Shown here one piece after another: positions 12,729 through 23,592 of a DNA stretch of 64,000 bases. The first letter of the stretch is position 1; the number at the start of each line of letters is the position of its first letter. The stretch is from Hyalella azteca (lineage: Eukaryota; Arthropoda; Malacostraca; Amphipoda; Hyalellidae): contig NW_025946654.1 in assembly GCF_000764305.2 (NCBI RefSeq), forward strand, positions 248,001 to 312,000. Direction: 5' to 3'. The notes below the pieces were generated by a model that was given only the letters and a program-made list of their open reading frames with translations, searched no databases and was not told the DNA's origin. The position numbers were made by a program, and so were the translations under genes.

Positions 12729-12853
12729 AAAGGTCGTGAATGTGGCATGAATGTGGCGTGAATGTGGCATGAATGTGGCATGAATGTGGCGTGAATGTGG
12801 CATGAATGTGGCATGAATGTGGCATGAATGTGGCATGAATGTGGCATGAATGC
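12729..12853. repeat. 11-bp minisatellite next to the x25 donor
   Basis: About eleven units of ATGAATGTGGC, some with a C-to-G or one-base change. On the minus strand the array starts about six bases inside the intron after the x25 donor. Reading frames through it give His/Cys-rich repeats with no biological meaning. Confidence 0.85.
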
Positions 12854-12859
12854 ACTCAC

Positions 12860-12994
12860 AACTTTAGAGTGCGAGACGAGCTGTAGGATGGATGGCGTGA
12901 CCTTAGCCCAGAAGTCTGTGAGCAACGCGCACGTGGAGTTGTAGACGTCGGTACCTGGAGTACCTGCGTTCTGCTCCAGGTACACCGTCCACAC
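12860..12994 (-). CDS. UNC80: UNC80 x25
   Basis: A 45-codon exon, phase 0/0. Acceptor GTCTGCAG, donor AAAGTT followed by GTGAGT. The peptide begins VWTVYLEQ and has LTDFWAKVTPSILQLVSHSK, matching the UNC80 region just before the C-terminal helices. The first 14 exon bases and about 34 upstream intron bases are duplicated just upstream (13,000-13,075). In the upstream copy the AG has become TG, so it should not be used. Confidence 0.85.
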
Positions 12995-13075
12995 CTGCAG
13001 ACACCCCACAGTCTTCAACACATGGTCTATACACCGTCCACACCAGCAGACACCCCACAGTCTTACACACATGGT
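12981..13075 (-). repeat. 48-bp tandem duplication over the x25 acceptor
   Basis: Two copies of a unit containing CAGACACCCCACAGTC plus the first 14 bases of x25. Only the exon-proximal copy keeps the AG. Confidence 0.8.
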
Positions 13076-13432
13076 CTATCACGCGGCGTCTTTGCTATTG
13101 TATTTCAACTGGCGCACGCGGGGTTTGCATTATGCACGATTCTTTCCAGTTAATGTCTTCAAGGGTGTTCATGCCCAGGGTAATATTTAATATTTAGCGG
13201 GGCTATCTGGCATACGTAGAGCTTGTGTTTTTCAATAGAAAGAAAATTTAATTAATGCAGCAATAACGCATTATAAGCTTGGTAGCAGTTATTACGAGTA
13301 CGAACTGTGTTTGCAGTGAAATATATTTCCGTAAAGGGCCACTGGATCAAATTAGCTTTATGTATCAAGTTCATGGAGCAAAATACTTCAGTGGTGCTAA
13401 AAAAATATGATTCAGTCAGCACGGTTAGTCAC

Positions 13433-13516
13433 CTGGGATAGGATGAAGGCGAGGAAGAGGGACGACATGTTGATGACGGACGCCTTGGACTGCTCGGGGA
13501 AGCCCGACAAGATCAC
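13433..13516 (-). CDS. UNC80: UNC80 x24
   Basis: A 28-codon exon, phase 0/0, with acceptor TCGTCAG and donor ATCCCAG followed by GTGACT. The peptide VILSGFPEQSKASVINMSSL runs into LFLAFILSQ, a hydrophobic stretch well conserved in the family, and joins x25 (VWTVYLEQ) without a phase break. Only one copy exists in the window. Confidence 0.85.
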
Positions 13517-13704
13517 CTGACGAACATCCATACTATTTAGAACTTTTGTGATTGTATGCATATTGAATTTCTCAGTTTGATCAAGATGCTTAAATATTTT
13601 GGTTCTACATTTAGCAGCGGCTCTGGGCAGCCACTGCTTTGCAGCGCTCTGTTCAGTGACAAGAATTTGCTTGGCTGTTGACAGATTTGTGGAAAAAATG
13701 AAGA

Positions 13705-13822
13705 AAGTTAAGGTTTCAGCAATGTATACGGTTTCAGCAATGCATACGGTTTCTGCAATTTATACGGTTTCAGCAATGTATGTGGTTTCAGCAATGTATA
13801 CGATTTCAGCAATGTATTTATG
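13705..13822. repeat. 18-bp minisatellite
   Basis: Six to seven units of about 18 bp related to TTTCAGCAATGTATACGG. It lies in the intron between x24 and x23. Frames through it are repeats of SAMYTV, not a protein. Confidence 0.85.
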
Positions 13823-13904
13823 TCCCATCAGCTTTGGCTGACTATCAGATGATAGTGAGCTTGCAGTGCGATGGGATTGACAGGCGGTCGAATGATAGGA
13901 CGGT

Positions 13905-14245
13905 TATGGAGGTCCAGTTCATGGGGTTTATCAGAGTGTCAGCGGCAATTGATAAGTCCGGTGTCGGCTTGGTGTGTCCATGTCCGGGGTTACAGGTCCA
14001 GTTCATGGGGGTTATCAGAGTATCAGCGGCAATTGATGGGTCCGGTGTCGGCTTGGTGTGTCCATGTCCGGGGTTACAGGTCCAGTTCATGGGGGTTATC
14101 AGAGTATCAGCGGCAATTGATAGGTCCGGTGTCGGCTTGGTGTGTTGTCCAGGGTTACAGGTCCAGTTCATGGGGGTTATCAGAGTATCAGCGGCAATTG
14201 ATAGGTCCGGTGTCGGCTTGGTGTGTCCATGTCTAGGGTTACAGG
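13905..14245. repeat. 84-bp minisatellite, four units
   Basis: Units start GGTCCAGTTCATGGGG at 13,911, 13,995, 14,079 and 14,160. Because 84 is divisible by three, both strands show open frames of more than 100 codons. The paralogous intron at 32.87-33.03 kb has fewer and shorter units, so the copy number varies. Confidence 0.9.
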
Positions 14246-14888
14246 GCTTGAGTTGCCTCTCTCGGTTGCCAAATCTTCTGCAACATCGCGTTCTCCTTCT
14301 CAACTGCGTTGCCACTCGCGGCATGCGAGGTTCACGAGATGAGGGTCAAGTCTAAACTTTTTGGATTACATTGGAGCGGGAAACTAATACGTCTGAACAC
14401 TTAAAGGTCTCTGCCAGCGGGTACGGTTCGTGGACGATTGAAACAACCAATGATGATGTTCAGGCCGAGCTTCACTTAAGAAACTTGCGATAATTACTTG
14501 TAAATTTCAAAATCAATTGCACCTAAGAAGTCCAGATAACGTAGAAAGTTAACACAGCAATCATGGGCACAACAATTGGTATGATGAAGTCGCTCCCTAA
14601 TAGAGATAGACTACATCCGAGAACAGTTCGGCTAGAACATTTTTCTCCGCAGTCGTCTGTCGAGGAGTGCGGCGGCTTCAAACCTAGTGCACAAAGCGAG
14701 GCCAATATCTGGTCGTTAAAATATGATGTTATGTACCTTATATATGTAGCAAACAAACGCCGAAAACACAACAATATTACCAAAAAGTGAGATCTTGAAT
14801 TGCGAGGAAATGAAAAAAAAAGAAGTATATATATTCGTTCACTTGAGCAATTAATTAAAGGAAACTAACATCTGAAGATCCAACAACA

Positions 14889-14975
14889 AAATATATATAT
14901 CAGTTATATATCAGTATATATCAGTTATATCAATTATATATCTGATATATCAGTTATATATCAGTATATAACAAA
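14889..14975. repeat. AT-rich (TATATCAGT)n tract
   Basis: A tandem tract of TATATCAG-like units in the x24-x23 intron. The paralogous position near 33.68 kb has almost none of it. Otherwise 14,250-15,080 is ordinary intron. Confidence 0.75.
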
Positions 14976-15089
14976 ATATTTACTGGATTAAAAACCCTTC
15001 ATGATTGAAAAGGGCGCTGTATTCAAGAATAAACGGATATTAAGATAAATACGATGCAGTCTGTATTAGAAGTTCTAGATGTAAAATAC

Positions 15090-15255
15090 CTGAATGTGGT
15101 CAGCGATGTGGCAGGAGGCGTCAGGTGGTACAGGCATGCACACAGATGGTATGCTGGTACCAGTACCCGTCTGGTTGCAGGTATGCAGGAGTGACCCAAC
15201 CAGCAGCCATGACAGTAGCCTGATGTGGCTTACGCAGTCCAGAAACTCTTTTTGC
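15090..15255 (-). CDS. UNC80: UNC80 x23, copy 1
   Basis: A 166-bp exon with acceptor TTTTTCCAG and donor CATTCAG followed by GTATTT. One base completes a Gly codon left by x22, then QKEFLDCVSHIRLLSWLLVG and a serine/proline-rich tail ending CHIADHIQ. The hydrophobic helix and the HIADH end are UNC80 hallmarks. The protein-level sequence matches the second copy at 33.8 kb. Confidence 0.88.
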
Positions 15256-15519
15256 CTGGAAAAAGTCGAGTCTGGTCAATTTTGTAAATACGCTTATTTT
15301 AAATCCACCACAGCCGTTATATTTGGAATTGAAAATTTAAATTTTCTTGCCGTACGTAGTCTGTCGAATGGCGTCATTTCTTTCTAATTTTAATTAGCCA
15401 CGTAAAAGTATTCAGATGACTAGACAAGACTCTAAAATAAATATGACGGTAGGTGTAGTCTTCAACCAAAAATGACAGATATTTTAGAGGTAAATGAGAT
15501 CAGACTGCCTCGTTTCTGG

Positions 15520-15600
15520 GAAGTGGGCGGGTTGTTCAGCCACGGAAAATATTTATTGAAGAACCTCGTATCTTATTTTAGACTTAATTGAGACAAAACT
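15520..15600 (-). repeat. duplicated fragment of x22 downstream of its donor
   Basis: About 50 bases of the 3' part of x22 (minus strand, around ATTTTCCGTGGCTGAACAAC) recur in the following intron, just past the donor, without a donor of their own. The same arrangement is seen near 34.24-34.29 kb. Confidence 0.7.
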
Positions 15601-15603
15601 CAC

Positions 15604-15758
15604 CCTTGTTGCATGGCAGTGGGCGGGTTGTTTAGCCACGGAAGATATTTATTGAAGAACCTCGTATCTCTTGCGTGGCCACGGCTGATCTCCAGCGAGA
15701 GGTACTGCGCTATGCCGGCCTTCAGGAGCCCGCCTATGGTGTCTTGGTTCAGGCCACT
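15604..15758 (-). CDS. UNC80: UNC80 x22, copy 1
   Basis: A 155-bp exon, phase 0 in, phase 2 out. Acceptor AAGCAG, donor CAAGG followed by GTGAGT. It encodes SGLNQDTIGGLLKAGIAQYL and later LPWLNNPPTAMQQG, the most diagnostic UNC80 peptide in the window. It joins x23 to give a continuous AMQQGQKEFLDCV. Confidence 0.92.
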
Positions 15759-16193
15759 CTGCTTATCAATCAAGAAATAATCATTATTAATATATAGGGA
15801 GATAAAATTATACAATAGATAGATAAAATAATCAAAAATAGATTTTTGGAACGGGGAAAGAATTTATAATGTACACTTATTATGCATATATTCTATTGAG
15901 AGATGTGATTATTATTTTCTTGTTTGTAGAGGGTTCACAGTAGAAATGGAGTTATTAAATTGTGACATTCTATTCATAGGAGTAGTGTATCGATATTCAG
16001 TCGACGACAGTTCCACTGATGAACTATAATACTGACCAGAAAGTTATATTTTAATTGACTTCTCTCTTTGAATTTCATGATGAACAACGAAAGAAATAAA
16101 TTTATATCAGGTAAGAGGCAAAACAGTGACTAAAAATGCACATAATTAAAAGTAATAACAGTAATAGAGACATGTAGAGATCATGATGGCGAC

Positions 16194-16367
16194 CTTTATC
16201 TTGGTGAGCGTGTGGACGTCTGCGATGAAGTCCATAATGTCGCTGATGTAGGAGGCGCGGATGCACTCAGCCACCAGCGTCGAAGTTTGTGGACTCAGAG
16301 GATCTGTGCCCGAGGGGCTTGTCGTCACGTCCAGTACAGGGTTGGGGCCAATACTTCCGCCATTATC
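16194..16367 (-). CDS. UNC80: UNC80 x21, copy 1
   Basis: A 58-codon exon, phase 0/0. The acceptor follows a T-run and reads CTGAAG. The donor is weak: AAGATAAAG followed by GTCGCC. The peptide begins DNGGSIGPNP and contains LVAECIRASYISDIMDF and LTKIK. The acceptor and first 29 exon bases are repeated twice more upstream. Confidence 0.82.
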
Positions 16368-16590
16368 CTTCAGAAAAAAAATTTATTAACAATTACCATC
16401 AAGTGAAACCATGCAGCACTTGGGTTGGGGCCAATACTTCCGCCATTATCCTTCAGGAGAAACATTTATTAACAATTACCATCAAGTGAAACCATGCAGC
16501 ACTTGGGTTGGGGCCAATACTTCCGTCATTGTCCTTTGAGAATTACCGTAATTACTGCCATCATTGTGATTTAAAAATAAACGCGTATCA
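16339..16590 (-). repeat. 83-bp array over the x21 acceptor, three units
   Basis: Units begin at about 16,339, 16,422 and 16,505. Each holds on the minus strand a pyrimidine-rich stretch, an AAG acceptor and the first bases of x21 (GATAATGGCGGAAG or a variant). The paralogous site at 35.1-35.2 kb has two, the second more decayed. Confidence 0.85.
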
Positions 16591-16772
16591 TGAATTACCG
16601 TTAGGTTTTGGCGTGGCATCATGAGGTATTTGGGTTGGACAAATAATTCCGCTATTGTCATTGAAAAAAGAAAGCGCACCACTAATGGCCGTCAGATTTT
16701 GGTATTGTATCATGCGGCTCTTAGATTGGTGACAATATTCTCTATATTGTTCATTTAGGTAATCATTCTCAC

Positions 16773-16847
16773 CGTGAGGTATCGATATGATGTGGTAACC
16801 TGTGCACGGTACATCCAGTTCCTGTCAACCCACCTTTGCACCACACA
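16773..16847 (-). CDS. UNC80: UNC80 x20, copy 1
   Basis: A 25-codon exon, phase 0/0, ending TACCTCACG before GTGAGA. The peptide is CVVQRWVDRNWMYRAQVTTS then YRYLT, a conserved UNC80 segment. The acceptor is taken as TTGAAG. An AAG a few codons downstream is an alternative, so the 5' edge is approximate. Confidence 0.8.
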
Positions 16848-17255
16848 CTTCAATTGTGCCATACATTAGAATATCTGGAATTTGTGTCGATAGATTCAGG
16901 TATTACTTAAGAAAGTTTTAAAATGTAAAGTTCGGATATCCAATCTTAAAGAGAGCATAGAGAAGATAATAGTCTAACAGTTGGGTATGCTCCAAAGTAT
17001 TCAAAGAAATATGAATAAAATAACAAATAAAGGAATTAAGTTGACGAGCTAGCAGACTTCGTGGATATGTCTGGACATTTAGAAAAGTATTATTGAAAGA
17101 GTTAACAAAGATACTGCACATGTAATACGTTATTATAACTCATAAAAGAGTGAAAATTTAGTGCAACCAGAAACACGTGTCATAAGAACCTTACAGTGAA
17201 GGTCCGCACGATTGGAATCGTTTTTAGATTTATCTTCATTAACCTTTAGGATCAC

Positions 17256-17372
17256 CTTCAGCATTAAAAACATGAACATGACCAAGTTGCTGTCAGGTAA
17301 AGTAACCTTGAATTTCAGCGCTTGGATAAGTTCCAGCGCCATCATGCGAGCCAGGAACAGCTTGTCGCGCTC
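17256..17372 (-). CDS. UNC80: UNC80 x19, intact copy
   Basis: A 39-codon exon, phase 0/0, acceptor TTAACAG, donor CTGAAG followed by GTGATC. The peptide ERDKLFLARMMALELIQALK and the following LPDSN are strongly UNC80-like. It joins x18 (CTKTFPK) and x20 in phase. The copy at 35.9-36.0 kb is disrupted, so this appears to be the usable one. Confidence 0.88.
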
Positions 17373-17663
17373 CTGTTAAATAAACCTCAAAATGTACTTA
17401 CATTCATGATAATTTTTTATATTTTGCGATCGATATACTGAAATTTAACAATATTTTTCCAAGAGTATATATACGTTCTATCTATTTTCACAATATTTCT
17501 TCCAGCTGTACGCAAAATATTCTAATGTTAACTACATCGAAAATTTCAGTTTTGATGATTGTATAAATTAAAGCATATTGTTCAATTATACACAGGCCAA
17601 TCTCCTCTCCCGGATTGGATCATCAATTTCCGAGAGTAGAGTCCATCCTGGAATTTTTGTTCG

Positions 17664-17664
17664 N
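17664..17664. other. single N at a copy breakpoint
   Basis: Left of the N the sequence matches 36,180-36,302, upstream of x19. Right of it the sequence matches about 41,525 onward, between x13 and x12. The N therefore joins two non-adjacent parts of the gene and probably marks a contig join. Confidence 0.8.
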
Positions 17665-17955
17665 ATACGCCATTTAATGTCCGCTTCAGCTCTGACTTTT
17701 AAGCGTAGCTTGCACGTTCAGTATGACTAGGCTTGGCCTCCCTTTCTCATACTCCAAGGTGACCATAAAGTCAGAAAGGAAATTCTAACCACAAGCCAAT
17801 TTTGATCGGGTGGCCAAGCTAACCCGGAATAACTTAAGGCCGAATGTAGTGACTTCTTCTGTGCAGAAACCTAGGCGGTCGCCAAATTTTATTAGGGAGA
17901 ATTTAAAAGCAAAGCAAAGAAAATAGCAAGGAAATTCACCATTTCTTATAAAATA

Positions 17956-18188
17956 CTTAAAAAAACTTTTTAAAAAGCACATTTTTCTTGTGGACTAAAA
18001 AGTAGAAAATGAATTATGGCTCGCCGCAAAAAACGTGGGTACGTTCACCATCAAATTTCCAAAATTCGTGTGTTGTGTGCTTCTCGCTTTAATCATAAAT
18101 TTGCCCGACCCACGTTTTTTGGGGCGAGCCATAATTTATTTTCTACTTTTTAGTCCACAAGAAAAACGTGTTTTTTTTAAGTTTTTTT
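17956..18188. mobile_element. foldback element, copy 1
   Basis: Arms of about 70 bp are near-perfect reverse complements: the left contains GTGGACTAAAAAGTAGAAAA and the right TTTTCTACTTTTTAGTCCAC, with GGCTCGCC/GGCGAGCC further in. The central loop is about 80 bp. A second copy is at 41.80-42.04 kb. No transposase is encoded. MITE-like. Confidence 0.8.
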
Positions 18189-18880
18189 AATGTATTTTAT
18201 TTTCTCTTTTTTAGTCCTACATAATATTCATTTTAATTCAGTTGGCCACGCAAATGCACGAAAGAAAATTCTTTTCGAAGTTCTGTAGAAAATTGTATTC
18301 GAGAGGATACATTGGTGAATGTAATTTCATTTCATTTCATGCACCTATTGAATAAATTCCACGCATTTCATTGAATAAATACGCCTGGAAACGTGCAACA
18401 AATTATTGATTATTGTATTGTCATCGGGAGCTGAGCTTCCCTAAAAGTTTCAGAGCGCTAGCTAGCGGGAAAGTTGGTGAAATATCGATTGCAAGATTTG
18501 ATCATCACAGACGGACACGAAAGCGAGCTATGAAAAACGTGGTAATAAAGGAAACGTTTCGGAGTCTAGCTACATCGTCAGTTCAAAACCTGAAACACAG
18601 GTACAAACAATAAGCAAATACATTCACATTATAGCACAAATCGTCAAATGACTTTTTCCTTTATAATAAATGGTGAATTTTTTGGCTATTTTCTTTGCTT
18701 TTAAATTCTTGATAAACTTGCGATTTAAGTGATTACGATCAAGTGATCGTAATATTTTCGTTAGGGATTTTTAATGCTGTTATTTTGTTTCTTCTACGTT
18801 TAGACCTTAATTACTCAGCATTTGTTGCTTAATAACACTTTTTACGTCATTGGCGTCATTGCAAGTTCTATTTCACTCAC

Positions 18881-19081
18881 CTGTCGTACCATTGTTAGCT
18901 TCGCTGTTGCCTGCTGTCCAGCCGCCGAACGCCTGCCAGACGCGCTCGATGATCGAGTGCTGCTTCTCGGTGCCAGCCTCACCGGCGTCCAGCAGCCGCT
19001 CTGGCGTCGGCATTTCTAGTCTCGGCGACGGCAAATCCACGGACGTCGAACTCGGGCTGCAGTCAATGGCAACCGGTGAAC
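18881..19081 (-). CDS. UNC80: UNC80 x12, copy 1
   Basis: A 201-bp exon, acceptor TTGCCAG, donor ACGACAG followed by GTGAGT. It joins x11 through a split Gly codon. The peptide is acidic and serine-rich: SPVAIDCSPSSTSVDLPSPR, then a helix around QHSIIERVWQAFGGW. Assignment to UNC80 rests on phase and order, since this part of the family is variable. The copy at 22.25 kb has lost the donor. Confidence 0.65.
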
Positions 19082-19264
19082 CTGGCAATGCGGTTGTAAT
19101 GCAGCATTATTTTATCATAGGTTTGCCAAGATGGGCAATATTGATAGAAATAATTGATTGCTTTTTGGTTAAGGCTTGTCCAGCTTGTATAACAGAACAC
19201 GTTATTTCAAGAGCAGAGATCAAACTACAACCATTGAGTATCTATATTTCCTTGTGTCGCTCAC

Positions 19265-19397
19265 CAACAGTGATGAGATCCATCATGGAGAGAGGGGATG
19301 GAGGGGAGCAAATGGATGCTCCTGGGGGGATCAGCGCAGTGGGGGAGGTGGGTGGGGGACCAGAAATGCTTACTTCTGCTGCGTCAGCCATTTTTAC
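19265..19397 (-). CDS. UNC80: UNC80 x11, copy 1
   Basis: A 133-bp exon, phase 0 in and 1 out. Acceptor TTCAGCTCCAG before GTAAAAATGG, donor ACTGTTG followed by GTGAGC. It encodes VKMADAAEVSISGPPPTSPT and a second proline-rich stretch ending MMDLITV. Low complexity, so the assignment comes from phase and from conservation in the second copy. Confidence 0.62.
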
Positions 19398-19620
19398 CTG
19401 GAGCTGAATAAAGCAGATATTGATTATGGTTCTGGAACTGAGTTATAAGAGGGTGCACAAATATCAGTACGCAAGACAACAAAACTGAACATTTGAGTTG
19501 GTAGTAACTGTTTTCAACTTCATATAACAATCACTAGAAGAACAAGTTTTTCTTTGATAACAGTTTCCTTTAGTTCTAACCCCCACACCCTTTATTCCCT
19601 GCCCACCCTAAGGCCCTCAC

Positions 19621-19886
19621 TTCACTAGCAGTTGCCATGCGCAGTCCAGACTCAGCAATAACGCCCTGCTCCGCGCCACCGTAGCCAACGCCCGCCACAA
19701 CAAATCCTCCTTTGTTGGCTTGAGGATGCGGGGTATGAGTAAGATGAGTGTGGTGATGAGTGTGGTGCTCGGAACAGGTAGTGGTGGCGTCATACATGAC
19801 TGTGGTGAGGTCAGTGGTGCTGGAGCACACTGTCGTCGCCTCGATGCCAGACTCCTCGCTGTAGTCGGGGGGCGCCGCGCCCGCTG
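19621..19886 (-). CDS. UNC80: UNC80 x10, copy 1
   Basis: The open segment ends GCTAGTGAA before GTGAGG. The protein has PPDYSEESGIEATTVC, a histidine run near HHTHHHTHLTHTPH, and a glycine-rich stretch. The 5' edge is uncertain: CTGCAG at 19,887 looks best, but the ACTACAG a few codons in is also possible, and the phase from x9 does not settle it. A second full copy is at 23 kb and a truncated one at 42.3 kb. Confidence 0.6.
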
Positions 19887-20223
19887 CTGCAGACGCGCAC
19901 CAACAAAACATCGCCGCTTGAGTGTCATCAACGCATGGCACCATGCAAGAAAATGGCGCCATGCAAGAAAATTACGCATTTTCCACTAACGCATGGCGCC
20001 ATGCAAGAATATTACGCATTTTCCACTACCAAAATAGCAATAACTTATCAAAAGGTTGCGCACACGTTTGAAGTGCTCGAGGAGAAAAATGCACCTAGTT
20101 GATACGGAAAGATAGGATAGGTAGATTTTGGCAATAATAATACAATTTTTAAACTACTCCAGATGGAAAAATAGATTTATTAATACTATTAATATTAACT
20201 AAGCAACGTATTTTTCAATGGAC

Positions 20224-20331
20224 CTCGCACTGTAGACGAGCTTCACCTTCTTTTGACGAGCGCTCAGGCCGGACGGGGAAGTCGGCGCTGTTCTGCACGA
20301 AGACATTCCCCGTGGGGGTCAAAACTGCCTC
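20224..20331 (-). CDS. UNC80: UNC80 x9, copy 1
   Basis: A 36-codon open segment kept in four places (also 23.6, 30.7 and 42.7 kb). The frame that stays open contains GNVFVQNSVDFPVRPERSSK and ends RLQCE before a weak GTCCAT donor. The acceptor is taken as TTGAGAG to fit phase 0 after x8, but GAGGCAG is possible. Conservation in four copies supports coding. The family match is not independent. Confidence 0.5.
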
Positions 20332-20869
20332 CTCTCAAGCTTATATTTATACCCAAATTATATCGTTACAGTCAATATGTCAAAGTTTTCAAGAGGACTG
20401 AAATCTTCTCAATCATTGCAGGAAAGTTATTGAAATTTTTCCCCCATTCTTGTATGTAGTTTTTTAATGCTTCACAAAAATGGTCCAGTCGGGCCGAATC
20501 TCATACAAAATATACAGTGACTGAATATAAAATTATTCGCTAAAGAATTCTCTCGCATCTTATTACAAGTTTAGTTTCATTTTTCACAGGTTTCCTCGGT
20601 TTATTATACTGAATTAAATAATTTAATTAGCAAGTTTCTCATCAAATAACTCCTTGATTATTTTATTACTGCCAAATATTACCTCAATATTCTTATCACT
20701 TATCTAAAGTTTCACCGGATTAGTATCTAAAAGACGTAGACTGAAATTTGGATGGTATTTTTATCAACTAATTTATCAAATGAATGGATATACTAAATGT
20801 TCGAAATAATTATAAATAATAAAAATAATCACAGCATAAGATGATATAACATCAAAAGAACTCAATGAC

Positions 20870-20975
20870 GGCCTCTCGCTTACATTGTTGCTCTCGCCGG
20901 ACGCCTCCCAGGCCTCCTATGTTCGAAATAATTATAAATAATAAATATAATCACAGCATAAGATAAGATAACATC
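20870..20975 (-). pseudogene. 3' scrap of UNC80 x8 with donor
   Basis: Only the last few dozen bases of x8 plus the GTAAGC donor and following intron are present. The sequence then switches at about 20,975 to the x13-acceptor repeat. This is a block junction, not an exon that could be used. Confidence 0.7.
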
Positions 20976-21200
20976 AGTTAGAGGTAACCTGACGAAGTTC
21001 AGTGGCTGCACCGAAAATAGAGTGATTAGTTAGAGGTAACCTGACGAAGTTCAGTGGCTGCACCGAAAATAAAGTAATTAATTAGAGGTAACGTACCTGA
21101 CGAAGTTCAGTGGCTGCACCCAAAATAAAGTAATTAATTAGAGGTAACCTCATGAAGTTCAGTGGCTGCACCGAAAATGAAGTAATTAATTAGAAGTTCA
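20975..21200 (-). repeat. x13-acceptor array without x13, four units
   Basis: About four units of roughly 60 bp related to TTAGAGGTAACCTGACGAAG. On the minus strand each carries GAACTTCGTCAG before GTTACC, the acceptor context of x13. The exon itself is absent here. Decayed related units continue to about 21,340. Confidence 0.8.
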
Positions 21201-22248
21201 GTAACTGAGATTGAATAAAACTAAGTAATTAGTGACATCCTGACAATGCCCAGTGGCTGGGCCAGATGGAAAGTTATTAATTAGTGGTTATCCGACGAAT
21301 TTAGTGGCAGGGCCTGAATGAATATGAATAATTAGTCATAACCAGATGGACTACAGTGCCGGGACCTGAAGGGAAGTAAGTATTCAATGATACTCATCCA
21401 GCAGATTAAGTATCCCGCGCCAAAGTTTAGCAGTCGTTTAAGAATGTTTAATGTTTGTAATATTGATGAGAAGAGAATATACGGGAAATTCCACAGTGTT
21501 GGTTTTCTTCTCCAACCGCTTCCAACCACTTCCAAAAGCCTATCACACCCTCTTTACCATCCAAAAATTCTTAAAATAATTTGTTGCAATCCTGACTAAA
21601 TGGGTGCCGCCTAGGACTCAGGGAATACGTATATCAGCCACTTGAAGTCCGCTTCTGCTCCGAGTTCAAAGGGTAGCTTGCCCGTTCAGTGTGACTCGGC
21701 TTGGACTCCCGTTCTCATACTGCAAGGTGACTATAAAGCCAGAAAGGAAATTCAAACCACAAGCCGATTTTGATCGGGTGGCCAAGCTGAACCAGAATAA
21801 CTTGAGGCCGAATGTAGTGACTTAGTCCGTGCAAAAACTAGGCGGTCCCCGAATTTTGTTAGGGAGAATTTAAAAATAAAGAAAATAGCCAGAAAATTCA
21901 CCATTTATTATCAAGGGAAAAGTTTCGGAGTCTAGCTCTATTGTCAGTTAAAAACTTGAAACACAGGTACAAACAATTGACAAATAAATTCACATTGATG
22001 CATATCGTCCAATTCCGTTTTCCTTTATACGAAATGGTGAAATTTCGGGCTATTTTCTTTGCTTTTAAATTCTTGATAAACTTGCGATTTAAGCAGTCAA
22101 GTGATCTTAATACTTTTGTTAGGGATTTTTAATATTGTTATTTTGTTTTTTTCTACGTCTAGACCTTATAATTTCACAGCATTTATTGCTTTACAACACT
22201 TTTTACGTCATTGTCATTGCAAGTTCCATTCCACTCAGCTGTCTCAGT

Positions 22249-22448
22249 TGTCGTACCATTGTTAGCTTCGGTGTTGCCCGCTGTCCAGCCGCCGAAAGCC
22301 TGCCAGACGCGCTCGATGATCGAGTGCTGCTTCTCGGCGCCAGCCTCACCGGCGTCCAGCAGCCGCTCTGGCGTCGGCATTTCTAGTCTCGGCGACGGCA
22401 AATCCACTGACGTCGAACTCGGGCTGCAGTCAATGGCAACCGGTGAAC
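22249..22448 (-). pseudogene. UNC80 x12, copy 2, donor lost
   Basis: The reading frame matches x12 at 18.9 kb almost perfectly, but the donor region changed from ACGACAGGTGAGTG to ACGACAACTGAGACAGCTGA. No GT stands at or near the old site, so normal splicing is not expected. The acceptor is intact. Confidence 0.65.
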
Positions 22449-22630
22449 CTGGCAATGCGGTTGTAATGTAACATTATTTTATCATAGGTTAGATAAGATG
22501 GGAAATATTGATACAATAATTGATTGCTCATTTGTTAAGGCCTTTCCAGCTTGTATAATAGAACACGTTATTTCAAGAGTATAGATCAAACTACAACCAT
22601 TGAATATCTTTATTTCCTTGTGTCTCTCAC

Positions 22631-22769
22631 CAACAGTGATGAGATCCATCATGGAGAGAGGGGATGGAGGGGAGCAAATGGATGCTCCTGGGGGGAGCAA
22701 CGCAGTGGGGGAGGTGGGTGGGGGACCAGAAATGCTTACTTCTGATGCGTCAGCCATTTTTACTTGGAC
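22631..22769 (-). CDS. UNC80: UNC80 x11, copy 2, with shifted acceptor
   Basis: The same exon as at 19.3 kb, but the old CCAG acceptor reads CCAAG. An AG six bases upstream (TATTCAG) restores the frame and adds two residues, Val-Gln, before VKMADASEVS. The donor is GTGAGA instead of GTGAGC. Otherwise the protein is nearly unchanged. Confidence 0.6.
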
Positions 22770-22986
22770 CTGAATAAAGCAGATATTGATTATGGTTCTG
22801 AAGCGAGTTATAAGAGGGTGCACAAATATCAGTTCGCAAGGCATCAAAACTGAACATTTGAGTTTGTAGCATCTTTTTTTCAACTTCATATAACAATCAC
22901 TAAAATAACGAATTTTTCTTTGCGAACAGTTTCCTTTAATTCTAGCCCCCACACCCTTCATCCCCTGCCCACCCTAAGGCCCTCAC

Positions 22987-23252
22987 TTCACTAGCAGTTG
23001 CCATGCGCAGTCCAGACTCAGCAATAACGCCCTGCTCCGCGCCACCGTAGCCAACGCCCGCCACAACAAATCCTCCTTTGTTGGCTTGAGGATGCGGGGT
23101 ATGAGTAAGATGAGTGTGGTGATGAGTGTGGTGCACGGAACAGGTAGTGGTGGCGTCATACATGACTGTGGTGAGGTCAGTGGTGCTGGAGCACACTGTC
23201 GTCGCCTCGATGCCAGACTCCTCGCTGTAGTCGGGGGGCGCCGCGCCCGCTG
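22987..23252 (-). CDS. UNC80: UNC80 x10, copy 2
   Basis: Full-length counterpart of 19,621-19,886 with the same donor (GTGAGG) and one or two amino-acid changes. An 18-bp unit, AATGGCGCCATGCAAGAA, is repeated three times just upstream on the transcript (23,299-23,362). The other full copy has about two such units there. Confidence 0.6.
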
Positions 23253-23592
23253 CTGCATACGCGCACCAACAAAACATCGCCGCTTGAGTATCATCAACGC
23301 ATGGCGCCATGCAAGAAAATGGCGCCATGCAAGAAAATGGCGCCATGCAAGAAAATGGCGCATTTTCCACTACCAAAATAGCTATAACTTATCATAAGGT
23401 TGCACACACGTTTGAAGTGCTCGAGGAGAAAAATGCACCTACTTGACATGGGTTGATGCAAAACGATTAATTTTTGTTGAAAATATAGGATAAACTTTGG
23501 CAATAATAATACAATTTTTAAACTACTCCAGATGGAAGAAAAGATTTAATTATGCTATTAATATTAACTAAGCAACGTATTTTTCAATGGAC

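Noticed and set aside
12619..12855. His/Cys repeat ORF resembling a metal-binding protein
   Set aside because: The 11-bp ATGAATGTGGC array in the x25 intron; only the last part of the overlapping frame is the real x25.
13780..14355. Long ORFs (191 and 159 codons) on opposite strands
   Set aside because: Produced by the 84-bp minisatellite. The paralogous intron has fewer units and no matching frame.
19617..19979. Arg-rich alternative frame across x10
   Set aside because: The frame with PPDYSEESGIE fits the donor and the x11 phase; the Arg-rich one is its shadow.
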